The notes: generated by a model from the sequence alone, not told the origin. A stretch of DNA of 64,000 nucleotides from Naumannella cuiyingiana (GCF_013408305.1 NZ_JACBZS010000001.1:1922001-1986000), one strand, 5' to 3'; positions 8,318-17,099 are shown, counted from the first letter of the stretch. Program-made: numbers and translations.

Positions 8318-8854
8318 TCACTGATCGGCGCCGCGCTGATCCGGCGGTACGCGGAAGGTCACCCAGCAGTCGGGCGGCAGGTCAGGTTTTCCGGGCACTC
8401 GCCTGCGCTCCAGCGAGTGGTGTGGATCGTAGGCCGACGCAACCTTGGTCCAGAATCTCGCCGCGGCCGCGTTGGCATCCTGGTAGGCAACCGACCAGGT
8501 TCCCGGATCCGCGGTGACCACGCCGCGCAGGAGGGCGGTTCCGGCACCGGCTCGGCGCGCCGGGATGACGACGAAGAAGCTGGTCACGATACGTACCGGC
8601 GTGTCCATGGCGCGGGTCAGGCAGAACCCGATCGGGTGATCGCCGGCCGTGAGCAGCCACGCCGCCCATGACGGAGAGCTCAGGGACAGCAGAAGTCGTT
8701 CGGAACGGTAGGAGCCGTCAGGATCGGGCAGCGCTCCGGTCCACCGGGACATCTCGTGCCGAAAGATCAGCCACAGTCGCTCCAGCGGGACTCGATCGCC
8801 CTCGCGGGCCGGACGGACGATCAGGGGATGCTGTCCTTGCCATTGGTGTGTCAT
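8318..8854 (-). CDS. GNAT family N-acetyltransferase
   Basis: The 178-residue protein has a GNAT-like core, with HPIGFCLTRAMDTPVRIVTSFFVV as the beta4-beta5 region and ARRAGAGTALLRGVV as the acetyl-CoA-binding loop and helix. The substrate is unknown. It is downstream of dnaB on the same strand but separated by a strong hairpin at 8859-8891, so it probably has its own transcription. The sequence is less GC-extreme than its neighbours in its flanks. Confidence 0.75.
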   Translation of the reverse strand: MTHQWQGQHPLIVRPAREGDRVPLERLWLIFRHEMSRWTGALPDPDGSYRSERLLLSLSSPSWAAWLLTAGDHPIGFCLTRAMDTPVRIVTSFFVVIPARRAGAGTALLRGVVTADPGTWSVAYQDANAAAARFWTKVASAYDPHHSLERRRVPGKPDLPPDCWVTFRVPPDQRGADQ

Positions 8855-8858
8855 GACA

Positions 8859-8891
8859 AGAGTCTCGGCCGCTGTCGCGGGCCGAGACTCT
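8859..8891 (-). terminator. hairpin terminator downstream of dnaB
   Basis: A perfect 12-bp stem (AGAGTCTCGGCC paired with its complement across a short loop) lies between the dnaB stop and the start of the next leftward gene. Its position and strength suit a Rho-independent-like terminator for dnaB, although the T-run after it is weak. Confidence 0.6.
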
Positions 8892-8957
8892 GCTCACAGT
8901 ATTCCACATTCCACGAGTCCGCCGCTCGGGCCGACGCGACCGGGCAGCTCGCCCGGC

Positions 8958-10316
8958 TCAGTGCTGCATGTCCACGAACCGGGAGTAATGCCCCTGGAAG
9001 GCGGTGACGACGGTCTTGGTCGGGCCGTTGCGGTGCTTGGCGACGATGAAGTCCGCCTCGCCGAGGCGGGGGGACTCCTTGTCGTAGATGTCGTCGCGAT
9101 GGAGCAGGATCACCATGTCGGCATCCTGCTCGAGCGAACCGGATTCGCGAAGATCGGAAAGCATCGGCTTCTTGTCGGTACGCTGCTCCGGGCCACGGTT
9201 GAGCTGGGACATCGCGACCACGGGGACCTCGAGCTCCTTGGCCAGCAGCTTGATCTGGCGGGAGAACTCCGAGACCTCCAACTGGCGGGACTCGACCTTC
9301 TTGCCCGAGGTCATCAACTGCATGTAGTCGATGATGATCAACTTCAGGTCGTGGCGCTGCTTCAGCCGGCGCGCCTTGGCCCGGATCTCCATCATGGTCA
9401 GATTCGGCGAGTCGTCGATGAACAGCGGCGCCCCCGACACCTCGCTCATCTTGGCCGCCATCCGGTCCCAGTCGTCATTGCTCATCGTGCCCTTGCGGAT
9501 GTGATTGAGCGGGATCTGGGCCTCGGCGCTGAGCAGGCGCATCGTGATCTCGGTCTTGCTCATCTCCAGGCTGAAGATCGCCGACGTCAGCCCGTTCTTG
9601 ATCGAGCACGCGCGGGCGAAGTCAAGCCCCAGGGTCGACTTCCCGACGGCGGGCCTGGCGGCCAGGATCACCATCTGCCCTGGGTGCAGCCCGTTGGTCA
9701 GCTCGTCGAGCTCGATGAAACCGGTGGGTACGCCGGCCATCTCGCCGGTTCGGTTGGCGATCGACTCGATCTCGTCGAGGGTGGACTCCATCAGCGCGCT
9801 GAGCGGCTCGTAGTCCTCACTCGTCTTCCCGTCGGCCACCGCGTAGACGGTCGCCTGGGCCTCGTCGACCAGGTCGGCGACGTCGCCCGCACCGGCGTAC
9901 CCCATCTGGGCGATCTTCATCGACGCCTCGATCAGCCGGCGCAGGATCGCCTTGTCCCGCACGATCTGGGCGTAGTAGCCGGCATTCGCCGCGATCGAGA
10001 CGGCGGCGACCAGGTCGTGCAGGTAGGGGTGGCCGCCGATCTTGCCGAGCGTGCCGCGCTTGGTCAGCTCGGCGGCGACGGTGATCGCATCCGCCGGCTC
10101 ACCCCGCCCGTACAGGTCGAGGATCGCCTCGTAGACGAACTCGTGCGCCGGCCGGTAGAAGTCCGTGCCCCTGACGATCTCGACCACGTCGGCGATCGCA
10201 TCCTTGGACAGCATCATCGCGCCGAGAACGCTCTGCTCGGCGGCCAGATCCTGCGGCGGGGTGCGGTCGGGTGGCGGTGGCGGTGCATCGATCGATCGGA
10301 CCTCGGCAACGCTCAC
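8958..10316 (-). CDS. dnaB: replicative DNA helicase DnaB
   Basis: The 452-residue protein has the DnaB N-terminal domain (LAAEQSVLGAMMLSKDAI). It also has a RecA-like C-terminal domain with Walker A (AARPAVGKSTLGL), the Walker B region LKLIIIDYMQLM, and the DLRESGSLEQDADMVILLHR signature. It unwinds DNA ahead of the replication fork. The length matches inteinless bacterial DnaB. GTG at 10316 is preceded by GGAGGT six bases upstream. Upstream is a 690-bp divergent region rich in DnaA-box-like sites. The common partners rpsF, ssb, rpsR and rplI are not adjacent. Confidence 0.97.
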   Translation of the reverse strand: MSVAEVRSIDAPPPPPDRTPPQDLAAEQSVLGAMMLSKDAIADVVEIVRGTDFYRPAHEFVYEAILDLYGRGEPADAITVAAELTKRGTLGKIGGHPYLHDLVAAVSIAANAGYYAQIVRDKAILRRLIEASMKIAQMGYAGAGDVADLVDEAQATVYAVADGKTSEDYEPLSALMESTLDEIESIANRTGEMAGVPTGFIELDELTNGLHPGQMVILAARPAVGKSTLGLDFARACSIKNGLTSAIFSLEMSKTEITMRLLSAEAQIPLNHIRKGTMSNDDWDRMAAKMSEVSGAPLFIDDSPNLTMMEIRAKARRLKQRHDLKLIIIDYMQLMTSGKKVESRQLEVSEFSRQIKLLAKELEVPVVAMSQLNRGPEQRTDKKPMLSDLRESGSLEQDADMVILLHRDDIYDKESPRLGEADFIVAKHRNGPTKTVVTAFQGHYSRFVDMQH

Positions 10317-10491
10317 GCCACGACCTCCCCTCCCGTCGGCTCCCGCCGACGCCTTCCCGTCCGCCTGGTTCGTACGCTAAACGCCGCCTCCGACAGGGGC
10401 CGGCGCAACTCGCCGCGAGGCGCGGCGGCCGCCGGCACGCGAGGCGACGCCCGGCCAACGGTAGGGCCGCGGGGCTCCCCGGCAAAGCGCG

Positions 10492-10514
10492 TTGTCCACA
10501 GCCCCTGTGGACAA
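10492..10514. promoter_or_regulatory. inverted pair of perfect DnaA boxes
   Basis: TTGTCCACA and its exact reverse complement are separated by five bases, giving a compact palindrome. TTGTCCACA is the established actinobacterial DnaA-box consensus. Whether DnaA binds here to control dnaB or to titrate the initiator is inference. Confidence 0.6.
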
Positions 10515-10879
10515 CGCCGGATTTGGTGTGGAGACACTCCGGCGCGCTGTGCACCGCCTGTTCATGAACCTGGGGACAACCCTCGCCACGACGACCCGAA
10601 ATGCCCCCTGACCTGCGCAAACGCTCCTCCCCGAGGTGTGGGAAGAAGTTTTTCTGAGGCTGGGCGAGGCCCGCGGTCGCCGGCTTGACAGGCGCGCCGT
10701 CGACGTGGGATGTGGGGCGTTGCGCAAGGTTTTCCCCAACGCTTGTGGATGTCGACGAAGCCGCGCGGGGAGCGGCCGTCGCCGGCCCCTGGGCCGGTCG
10801 ATCGGTCGGCGTACCGACTTGTCCCGAGTGGGCACCTGCCTACCTGCCGCGGGGCGGCCCTCAGGATTCTCAGGTTTCG

Positions 10880-10909
10880 TTTGGAATCGTCCGGGGCGGC
10901 CGTTACGAT
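10880..10909 (+). promoter_or_regulatory. candidate promoter of the RlpA-type secreted protein gene
   Basis: TTTGGA (10880-10885) and TACGAT (10904-10909) are separated by 18 bases, a reasonable housekeeping promoter. It leaves an untranslated leader of about 90 bases before the ATG at 11008; no known riboswitch signature was recognised in that leader. Confidence 0.4.
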
Positions 10910-11007
10910 GCTGAGGTCGCCCATGGTCGGGCGGCCGCCCGGCCCGCCGCACGCGGACCGGCACCCACGGCAACATTCCGGCTCGGCAAGACCTCTGGTG
11001 GAGAAAG

Positions 11008-12267
11008 ATGCGCAAGATCGTTCCGATGTCCATCGCGGCAGGCGTGCTCGCGGCGAGCGGCGGCGTCTTCGGCGCGTGGACGGCGACGGCCAAGACCGTC
11101 GACCTGACCGTCGACGGCGTACCGACGACGCTGACCACCCACGACGCGACCGTCGCCGATGTCCTGGCCGAGCGCGGCATCAGCTACGGCGCCCGCGACG
11201 AGGTCGCGCCGGCGCCCCAGACGCCCGTCACCAGCGGCACCCAGATCGTCGTCCGCTACTCCCGCAATGTCACGCTGAACATCGCCGGCGGCGACCAGAA
11301 GGTCGTGCCGACCACCGCGCTCACCGTCGGTGACCTGCTCGACGCCCTGCGCTACCGCGAGGAGTCGCGGGTCAGCGCGTCGCGCTCCACCCCGATCGGC
11401 CGCCAGGGCCTGAGCCTGGACATCGCCCCGGCCCGCGACGTCCCGGTCTCGGTCGGCGGCAAGCCCGCCACCACGGTCGTCACCACCGGCCTCACCGTCT
11501 CCGACGCGCTCACCGAGGCCAAGATCAAGTTCGACGGCGACGACGAGATCCTGCCCGCCAAGGACGCCAAGCTGGACGATCTCGACGCCAAGGGCATCAC
11601 CGTCAACGTCGTCGAGTACAAGGAGTCGGAGAAGAAGTCCGACATCGACTTCGAGACCGAGCGTCGCCGGACCAGCGAGCTGGACGAGGGCGAGACGAAG
11701 GTCAAGACCGAGGGCAAGAAGGGCGTCCGGGTCGAGACGATCCGCGAGAAGTTCGTCAACGGCAAGAGCGTGGAGAAGAAGCCGAAGGGCAAGGCGAAGA
11801 CGGAGAAGGAGCCGGTGAACAAGATCGTTCTCGTCGGCACCGGCGACTCCGATTCCGACTCCTCGAGTTCGGGCGGCTCCGGTTCGGGCGGTTCGGGCTC
11901 CGGCGGCTCCGGCGGCTCGGGTTCGGGTGGCTCGGGTTCGGGCGGCTCGGGTGACTCGGAAGAGGCCGATACCTCCCAGAGCCCGGCCAGCGGCAACTCC
12001 TGCAAGGCCTCCTACTACTGGGAGCCCCAGCCGACCGCGTCCGGCGAGCGGTTCAACCCGAACGCGATGACGGCCGCGCACAAGACCCTGCCGCTCGGCA
12101 CCCGGATCAAGGTCACCAATCCGAGCAACGGCAAGACGGTCGTGGTCCGGATCAACGACCGTGGCCCCTACGTCTCGGGCCGCTGCCTCGACCTGTCGAA
12201 GGCCGCCATGGAGGCGATCGGCGGCACCAGCGCGGGCGTGATCACGGTCAAGTGGGACAAGCTCTGA
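11008..12267 (+). CDS. secreted cell-wall protein: DUF348 repeats, G5 domain and RlpA-like double-psi barrel
   Basis: The 419-residue protein starts with a signal or anchor segment (residues 1-28). Three ubiquitin-like DUF348 modules follow (about 30-75, 85-130 and 145-190), then a G5 domain (about 204-277) and a Gly/Ser linker (about 286-322). It ends with an RlpA-type double-psi beta barrel (about 329-419) containing GTRIKVTNPSNGKTVVVRINDRGPY. The first part is the architecture of the resuscitation-promoting factor RpfB, but the lysozyme-like Rpf domain is replaced by RlpA, whose relatives act on peptidoglycan septal glycans or as barrels without catalysis. It probably acts in the cell wall after secretion. 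Its promoter region is shared with divergent dnaB. Confidence 0.88.
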   Translation: MRKIVPMSIAAGVLAASGGVFGAWTATAKTVDLTVDGVPTTLTTHDATVADVLAERGISYGARDEVAPAPQTPVTSGTQIVVRYSRNVTLNIAGGDQKVVPTTALTVGDLLDALRYREESRVSASRSTPIGRQGLSLDIAPARDVPVSVGGKPATTVVTTGLTVSDALTEAKIKFDGDDEILPAKDAKLDDLDAKGITVNVVEYKESEKKSDIDFETERRRTSELDEGETKVKTEGKKGVRVETIREKFVNGKSVEKKPKGKAKTEKEPVNKIVLVGTGDSDSDSSSSGGSGSGGSGSGGSGGSGSGGSGSGGSGDSEEADTSQSPASGNSCKASYYWEPQPTASGERFNPNAMTAAHKTLPLGTRIKVTNPSNGKTVVVRINDRGPYVSGRCLDLSKAAMEAIGGTSAGVITVKWDKL

Positions 12268-12329
12268 GCTGACCGGCGCGGCCCGACCCCGGCGCGGGCG
12301 CTCGGACCGGTCCCTCTAGGGTCCGGACC

Positions 12330-13046
12330 ATGCGCCAGTTGTACCCCGAACCGGCCGATCTCGGCCCCCTCGATGCCTACGCCCTGCCCGCCGGGCGGGA
12401 CTGGCTGCGGTCCAACATGGTGACCAGCATCGACGGCGCCGCCCAGATTGACGGCCGGGTCGGCGGCCTGACCGGCGACGCCGACCAGGCCGTGCTGACC
12501 GCCCTGCGGGCGCTCGCCGATGTCGTCCTGGTCGGGGCGCAGACGGTACGCGTGGAGGGCTACGGGCCGCTGACCCTGCCACCCCGGCTCGCCGAGTTGC
12601 GAACCGCGGCGGGCCGGCCGGCCGAGCCGCCGCTGGCGATCATCACCCGGACCGCGCGCCTGGATCCCGGCTCGCCGATCTTCACCGACGCCGCCACCAG
12701 GCCGATCCTGATCATCCCCGGTGGCGCGGCCGTGCCGACGGCCATCCGGGACAGCGCCGACATCCTGGTCGCCGGCGACGGCGAGCTCGATCTCGCCGAC
12801 GCCGTCCGCGGCCTGCGGGAGCTGGGCCTGCGGCAGATCCTCAGCGAGGGCGGCCCCAGCACGCTCGGCCGGCTGCTCGCCGCCGATCTGGTCGACGAGG
12901 TCTGCGTCACCACCACACCACAGATCGTGGCCGGCGACGGGGCCCGCCTGACGTCCGGCGTACCCGTCTCGGACCGGCGCTTCGAGTTGGCCAGGCTGCT
13001 GCTCGCCGACGATCAGCTCTTCGCCCGCTGGCAGCGCGCCCGCTGA
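12330..13046 (+). CDS. RibD C-terminal / pyrimidine reductase family protein
   Basis: The 238-residue protein has a dihydrofolate-reductase-like fold of the RibD reductase type. Diagnostic segments are NMVTSIDGAAQIDGRVGGLTG, DVVLVGAQTVRVEGYGP and RQILSEGGPSTLGRLLAADLVDEV. RibD reductases reduce the ribose of a pyrimidine intermediate of riboflavin synthesis with NADPH. Isolated actinobacterial copies without a deaminase domain, as here, have unproved substrates. TAGGGT at 12317-12322 lies seven bases before the ATG, indicating a leaderless transcript. Confidence 0.88.
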   Translation: MRQLYPEPADLGPLDAYALPAGRDWLRSNMVTSIDGAAQIDGRVGGLTGDADQAVLTALRALADVVLVGAQTVRVEGYGPLTLPPRLAELRTAAGRPAEPPLAIITRTARLDPGSPIFTDAATRPILIIPGGAAVPTAIRDSADILVAGDGELDLADAVRGLRELGLRQILSEGGPSTLGRLLAADLVDEVCVTTTPQIVAGDGARLTSGVPVSDRRFELARLLLADDQLFARWQRAR

Positions 13047-13062
13047 GCCGGTACGCCCGGAC

Positions 13063-15372
13063 TCAGATCAACCGCATCAGCCGGGCCCGGCGTACCGCCT
13101 CATCGCGACCGGTGACGTCCAGCTTGCGATAGATCCGCTTCAGATGCGTCTTCAGGGTGTTCGGGGAGATGAACAACCGCTCCGCGGCGCGGGTCAGCGT
13201 CTCGCCGTCGGCCAGATTGGCCAGTACGTGGGTCTCGGCGGGCGTCAGCCGGATCCGGTGGGTGAAGCTGGTGACCGCGCGATGCCGGCCGGGCGCGGCC
13301 TCCAGCCCGAGCTGCTCGGCGAGCTGTTGGGCCCGGTCGAAGGTGTCCACCGCCAATCGGTAGTCCTGCATCGCGTCGGCCGACTGCACCAGCGCCGAGA
13401 GCAGCCACAGCGCCAGCTTGTCCTTCGCCGGCGCAGCGATCTCCGCGGCCCGCAGGAAGATCGCGTGCGCCTGCTCGACCTCGCCCCGCAACATCAACAG
13501 CCCGGCCGCCAGTCCGTCCACCGACATGGCCTCCGGCTCCGGGTCGAGCTCGCGCAGCGTCTCCAGCTCGCGATCGGCGCGGTCCAGATCGCCCGCACCG
13601 GCCGCGGCCAGCAACGCGGTCATCGCCAGCCGGGCGCGCTGATAGGCGGTCGCGCGCCCCAGCCCGGCAGTGCGGGCCTCGTCGATCAGCGTCAGCGCCG
13701 TATCCAGTCGTCCGTCGATCATCTCGACCCAGCCCGCGATGTGTGCACGGTTGGCGGGATCCTCGCGCAGCTCGAGGCGCTCGGCCCGAGCCAGCCAGTG
13801 CCGCGCCTCCGTGGCGTCCAGGCGGTCGATCGCCAGCAGCGCGCGCGCCCCGTGGGCCGGTGCCAGCAGCTCGCGCAACACCGGATCCGCGCCGGCCGCC
13901 TGTTCGGCCCGCTCGGCCGTCACCCGGGCGGCATTGCTGCCGAACCGCACCGCGTCCACCCAGGCCAGCGACGCCGTCGCCCGCACCACCGCCCACGGCA
14001 GCGACTCCAGCCGCGCCGTGGTCACCGCCAGCCGCAGCATGCCGCGCGCCGCCCGCAGCCGGCCGACCGCGGTCAGGAACGCGCCGTACTCCAGTTGCAG
14101 GAAGGCCAGGTGCTCCGGGCGTATCCCCTCCTCGCGCAACAGCCGCGTCGTCTGGTCCTCCAACTCGACCGTCGACCCGTCGTCGCCGTAGCCGGTGCGG
14201 CGCAGCAGCAGCCAGCGCAGCGCCACGAGCAGCGGCTCCCACGCGGCATCGACGCCGTGCCGCTCGATGGTGCGGCGCAGCGCGTCCGGGTCGACCGGCC
14301 GCCGCCGCGCGAGCACCAGCGAGCGGAGCAGCGTGGCCTCACCGGCCGACATCACCCCGGAGCCCTCGAGGCGTTCCAGCATCGGCGAGTGCTCCGCGCC
14401 CAGCCGGTACAACTGGCGGACCGATGCCGAGCGCATCAGATCGGCCGCCAACTCGTGCTCGCCGGCGTCGATCGCCATCCCGACTGCCGCCTCCGGGCGG
14501 CGCAACTTGGCCAGCCGGCGCGCGGAGCGCCGCTGCAGCTCGGCCAGCCGCTCCGGTTCCTCGGCCGCCAGGCGTCGCCGCAGTGCGGCCAGCACGACCG
14601 GCGCGACGCGCAGGGCGCCGGAGGCCTCGATGGTGATCGGTACGCCGTGCCGCGGCAGCGTCGACAAGATCGCGAACGCCGCCGGATCCTCGGTGAAGGC
14701 ACGGGCCACATCCGGCGACACCTCGTCCAGCGTGCACACCGCGGTCAGCGTCCGGTCCACGTCGGCGGGCAGTCCGGCCAGCACCTCGCTGTGCACGAAG
14801 TCGTCGAACAGCGCGTGCAACTGGCTGCGGGAGTCCCAGTGCCGGTGGCCGCGGACGATGCCGAGCAGCCCCGGCCAGCCGAAGGTGTGCGCCCACAGCC
14901 CCGCAACCGCCTCGTCGGCGATCTCCGGGTTCGGTCCGCGCAGCAGCTCGCCCGCCTCGGCCAGGGTCAGCGCCAGCTCCCCGGCGCCGATCTCGATCGC
15001 GTCGTTGCGCACCACCAGCGTGCCGAGATCGAGCTGCGGGCGCCCGCGCAAGGCAATCAGCAGCTGCCCGCCGCCGTCCGCGACCGCCGCGATCAGGCCG
15101 GCGATCTCGTCGGGGTCCGGGCCGATCGTGCCATCGGCGACGACCAGCGGCGGCGGGCGGTCGCCGTTGCCGACTGCCGCTGCGCCGGCCCGCAGTTCGG
15201 CGCCGCGCTCCCACCGCACGACCCGCTCCGCGACCTCGGGACGGGCTGCCAACCATCCCTCGATCATGGCGGTCTTGCCGAAGGCGGCCGGAGCAATGAC
15301 CATGATCAACTGTCGCGAACCGGCCGCGTCGAGTGTCTCGTTCAGGCGGGTACGTGCCGAAGTCTGCGTCAA
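13063..15372 (-). CDS. LuxR family ATP-binding regulator (MalT/LAL type)
   Basis: The protein is about 769 residues. It has a P-loop near the N-terminus (IAPAAFGKTAMIEGWL), a long helical TPR-like middle and a C-terminal LuxR helix-turn-helix (LTPAETHVLANLADGETLTRAAERLFIS then PNTLKTHLKRIYRKLDV). MalT-type regulators bind an inducer and ATP, oligomerise and activate transcription. The TTG at 15372 with GAGGAG upstream is favoured; the open frame extends 27 codons further. No target operon is adjacent: both neighbours are unrelated enzymes. Confidence 0.88.
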   Translation of the reverse strand: MTQTSARTRLNETLDAAGSRQLIMVIAPAAFGKTAMIEGWLAARPEVAERVVRWERGAELRAGAAAVGNGDRPPPLVVADGTIGPDPDEIAGLIAAVADGGGQLLIALRGRPQLDLGTLVVRNDAIEIGAGELALTLAEAGELLRGPNPEIADEAVAGLWAHTFGWPGLLGIVRGHRHWDSRSQLHALFDDFVHSEVLAGLPADVDRTLTAVCTLDEVSPDVARAFTEDPAAFAILSTLPRHGVPITIEASGALRVAPVVLAALRRRLAAEEPERLAELQRRSARRLAKLRRPEAAVGMAIDAGEHELAADLMRSASVRQLYRLGAEHSPMLERLEGSGVMSAGEATLLRSLVLARRRPVDPDALRRTIERHGVDAAWEPLLVALRWLLLRRTGYGDDGSTVELEDQTTRLLREEGIRPEHLAFLQLEYGAFLTAVGRLRAARGMLRLAVTTARLESLPWAVVRATASLAWVDAVRFGSNAARVTAERAEQAAGADPVLRELLAPAHGARALLAIDRLDATEARHWLARAERLELREDPANRAHIAGWVEMIDGRLDTALTLIDEARTAGLGRATAYQRARLAMTALLAAAGAGDLDRADRELETLRELDPEPEAMSVDGLAAGLLMLRGEVEQAHAIFLRAAEIAAPAKDKLALWLLSALVQSADAMQDYRLAVDTFDRAQQLAEQLGLEAAPGRHRAVTSFTHRIRLTPAETHVLANLADGETLTRAAERLFISPNTLKTHLKRIYRKLDVTGRDEAVRRARLMRLI

Positions 15373-15558
15373 TGCGGCTCCTCTGCTGGACCGTGCTGTG
15401 CCGGCTTCCCAGCACCTTAGGCCGGAGTCGGGCCAGCTACCGGTGAGAATCACCCAACGGCGTGGATTTTGTCACCCCGCGACGCTGCCTTCCCCGCGAC
15501 GTTTCTGCGAGTCTGAGGTCTGATTGCTCCGTGAATTACGGGGGGGAGCGATCGCATC

Positions 15559-15605
15559 GCGGCCCGGTCCTCCGCCGCAGTCATTGCGGCGGTTCACCGG
15601 GCCGC
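15559..15605. repeat. nested perfect inverted repeat in a divergent promoter region
   Basis: An outer 10-bp stem, GCGGCCCGGT with its complement, encloses an inner 7-bp stem, CCGCCGC with GCGGCGG. The structure lies between the LuxR-type gene, read leftward, and the HAD gene, read rightward, close to the HAD start. It could be an operator or attenuator; it lacks a T-run for a terminator. Confidence 0.5.
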
Positions 15606-15639
15606 GCGCGTCCCCCCACCGGTCTGGCACGCTTGCCCC

Positions 15640-16317
15640 GTGAGCAGTGGGGATGCGTTGTTCGGCGGCCGCGACTTTGCCGCCGTGATCTTCGACATGG
15701 ACGGTACGCTGATCGACTCGACTCCCGCGGTGAACCGCTCGTGGACGACGTGGGCCACCGAGTTCGGGGTCACCCGCGAACAGCTCGACGGCAATCACGG
15801 CGTACCGGCGGCCGCGATCGCCGCGAAGGTGCTTCCGGCCGACCGGGTGGCCGAGGCCGTCGCGCGCATCGCGGCCCTGGAACTGGCCGATGTGGAAGGC
15901 GTGGTCCCGCTGCCGGGCGCCGTGCGGGCGATGGCGGAGCTGGCGGGCGTACCGCATGCGATCGCCACCTCCAGCACCGCGCCCCTGGCGGCCGCCCGGC
16001 TGGCGGCCAGTGAGCTCGCCCCGCCCGACGTGCTGGTCACCGCCGACGATGTCGAGCGCGGCAAGCCCGCGCCCGACCCCTTCCTGCTGGCCGCGCGGCG
16101 CCTCGGCGTCGATCCCGGCGACTGCCTCGTCGTCGAGGACGCCCCGCAGGGCCTGGTCGCCGCCCGCGCCGCCGGCTGCACCACCCTTGCCGTGATCACC
16201 ACCACCGCGCGCGACGAGCTCTCCGCCGATGCGATCGTGCCGGATCTCGGCGCGGTGCGCTGGCAGCCCCGCGACGGGGGCCGGGTCGCGCTGGCGGCCG
16301 TGGATCAGCCCGAGTAG
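15640..16317 (+). CDS. HAD-IA family sugar-phosphatase-like hydrolase
   Basis: The 225-residue protein has HAD motif I as FDMDGTLIDST (nucleophile Asp followed by acid Asp), motif II around ATSSTAPLA and motif III/IV as KPAPDPFLLAARRLGVDPGDCLVVEDAPQG. A small helical cap lies between motifs I and II, as in YfbT, DOG1 and other sugar phosphatases and beta-phosphoglucomutases. It likely hydrolyses a small phospho-sugar or nucleotide. A GTG start is used. Its last 13 bases overlap the end of the convergent YbjQ gene. Confidence 0.88.
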   Translation: MSSGDALFGGRDFAAVIFDMDGTLIDSTPAVNRSWTTWATEFGVTREQLDGNHGVPAAAIAAKVLPADRVAEAVARIAALELADVEGVVPLPGAVRAMAELAGVPHAIATSSTAPLAAARLAASELAPPDVLVTADDVERGKPAPDPFLLAARRLGVDPGDCLVVEDAPQGLVAARAAGCTTLAVITTTARDELSADAIVPDLGAVRWQPRDGGRVALAAVDQPE

Positions 16318-17099
16318 GGCGAGCCCTGGTCGCCGGGCCGGTCCGGGCGGGCGTACCCGCCGCCGAAGGAGGTCGGGCTGCCCGAGCCGGCGCCGAGCGA
16401 GTCCGCCGCGCTCGGCGAGGTGTCGTCATCGGAGTTCGCCGGGTTCGGCTCCGGCTCGCGGGCAACCACCGAGGGCGCCGCGCTGCCGTCGTCCTCGGCC
16501 TCGTCGACCTCGGTGCGTACCGCGGTGCCGTACGCCACGACCTCGTCCGGCCCGGTGTCGAAGCGGAGCCCGATCACGCCGTCGGCGCCCGCGGCCTGCG
16601 CCATCGTGGCCATCGCCGAGACAGCCTGCTGGCGGGCCCGCGCATGGGCGGTCGGGTCGCCGCCGGTCGGGCGTAGCGCGACGCCGATCACCTCGCCGAG
16701 GGCCTCGGTGACGAAGAGCAACGGCTCGTCGTCGAGGGTGTGCACGGGTACGGCATGGCTGGCGATCGGCAGTTCCGAGGTCCCGCGCTGCTCGGCAGGC
16801 GGCTGGTGCGGTCCGCGCGGAGCGGCCGGCGGCTGGCCGTAACCCGGCGGCGGGCCCCCCGGGCCAGGACCGAACCCGCCCTGACCCGGGCCGCCCTGAC
16901 CCGGGCCGCCCTGGTTCGGGCCGCCCTGGTTCGGGCCGGGGCCGAAGCCGCCGGGTCGTCCATAGGGGTCCTGGGCCGGCGGCTGGCCGTAGGGCTGCTG
17001 CCCGTAGGGCGGCTGCCCATACGGATGGGGGCCCGGCTGGTTGGGGCCGGGCTGCTGGCCCGGGGGGTTGTGCCCGTAGGGGTTCTGGCCGTAGCTCAT
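16305..17099 (-). CDS. YbjQ (DUF74) family protein with Gly/Pro-rich N-terminus
   Basis: Of the 264 residues, the first 105 are low-complexity Pro, Gly, Gln and Tyr with repeated PYGQPP and NQGG blocks. The middle (about 110-215) has the YbjQ core (LGEVIGVALRPTGGDPTAHARARQQAVSAM, then AGADGVIGLRF and VVAYGTAV), and an acidic tail ends the protein. YbjQ domains are pentameric and heavy-metal-binding by analogy; their function is unknown. TACGCT at 17106-17111 (minus strand) is six bases before the ATG, a leaderless arrangement. Confidence 0.85.
   Translation of the reverse strand: MSYGQNPYGHNPPGQQPGPNQPGPHPYGQPPYGQQPYGQPPAQDPYGRPGGFGPGPNQGGPNQGGPGQGGPGQGGFGPGPGGPPPGYGQPPAAPRGPHQPPAEQRGTSELPIASHAVPVHTLDDEPLLFVTEALGEVIGVALRPTGGDPTAHARARQQAVSAMATMAQAAGADGVIGLRFDTGPDEVVAYGTAVRTEVDEAEDDGSAAPSVVAREPEPNPANSDDDTSPSAADSLGAGSGSPTSFGGGYARPDRPGDQGSPYSG

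Larger units (their letters stand above)
10317..11007. promoter_or_regulatory. 690-bp divergent intergenic region with DnaA-box-like cluster
   Basis: No credible gene is seen in this long gap between divergent dnaB and the RlpA-type gene. It contains two perfect TTGTCCACA boxes in inverted orientation (10492-10500 and 10506-10514) and an 8/9 match at 10571-10579. Weaker matches lie at 10730-10738 and 10819-10827. It also has a promoter for the rightward gene near 10880-10909 and TAGCGT as a possible -10 for dnaB around 10373-10378. It may bind DnaA. Confidence 0.6.

Noticed and set aside
8853-10688. A 611-codon rightward open frame across dnaB
   Set aside because: It is antisense to dnaB, which has full domain support. 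Long antisense frames are expected at this GC content.
10900-11007. c-di-AMP (ydaO) riboswitch ahead of the cell-wall gene
   Set aside because: Such riboswitches precede many actinobacterial wall genes, but I could not find the conserved core in this leader.
10317-11007. Chromosomal origin oriC
   Set aside because: Only three good DnaA boxes, no dnaA or dnaN nearby and no evident AT-rich unwinding element; reported as a DnaA-binding candidate instead.
11860-11970. Short repeats resembling a CRISPR or VNTR
   Set aside because: They encode the Gly/Ser linker of the RlpA-type protein; unit size and spacing are not those of CRISPR. No CRISPR array was seen anywhere.
13144-15420. A 758-codon frame opposite the LuxR-type gene
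   Set aside because: Low-complexity Arg/Gln-rich translation with no domain; the minus-strand frame has P-loop and helix-turn-helix motifs.
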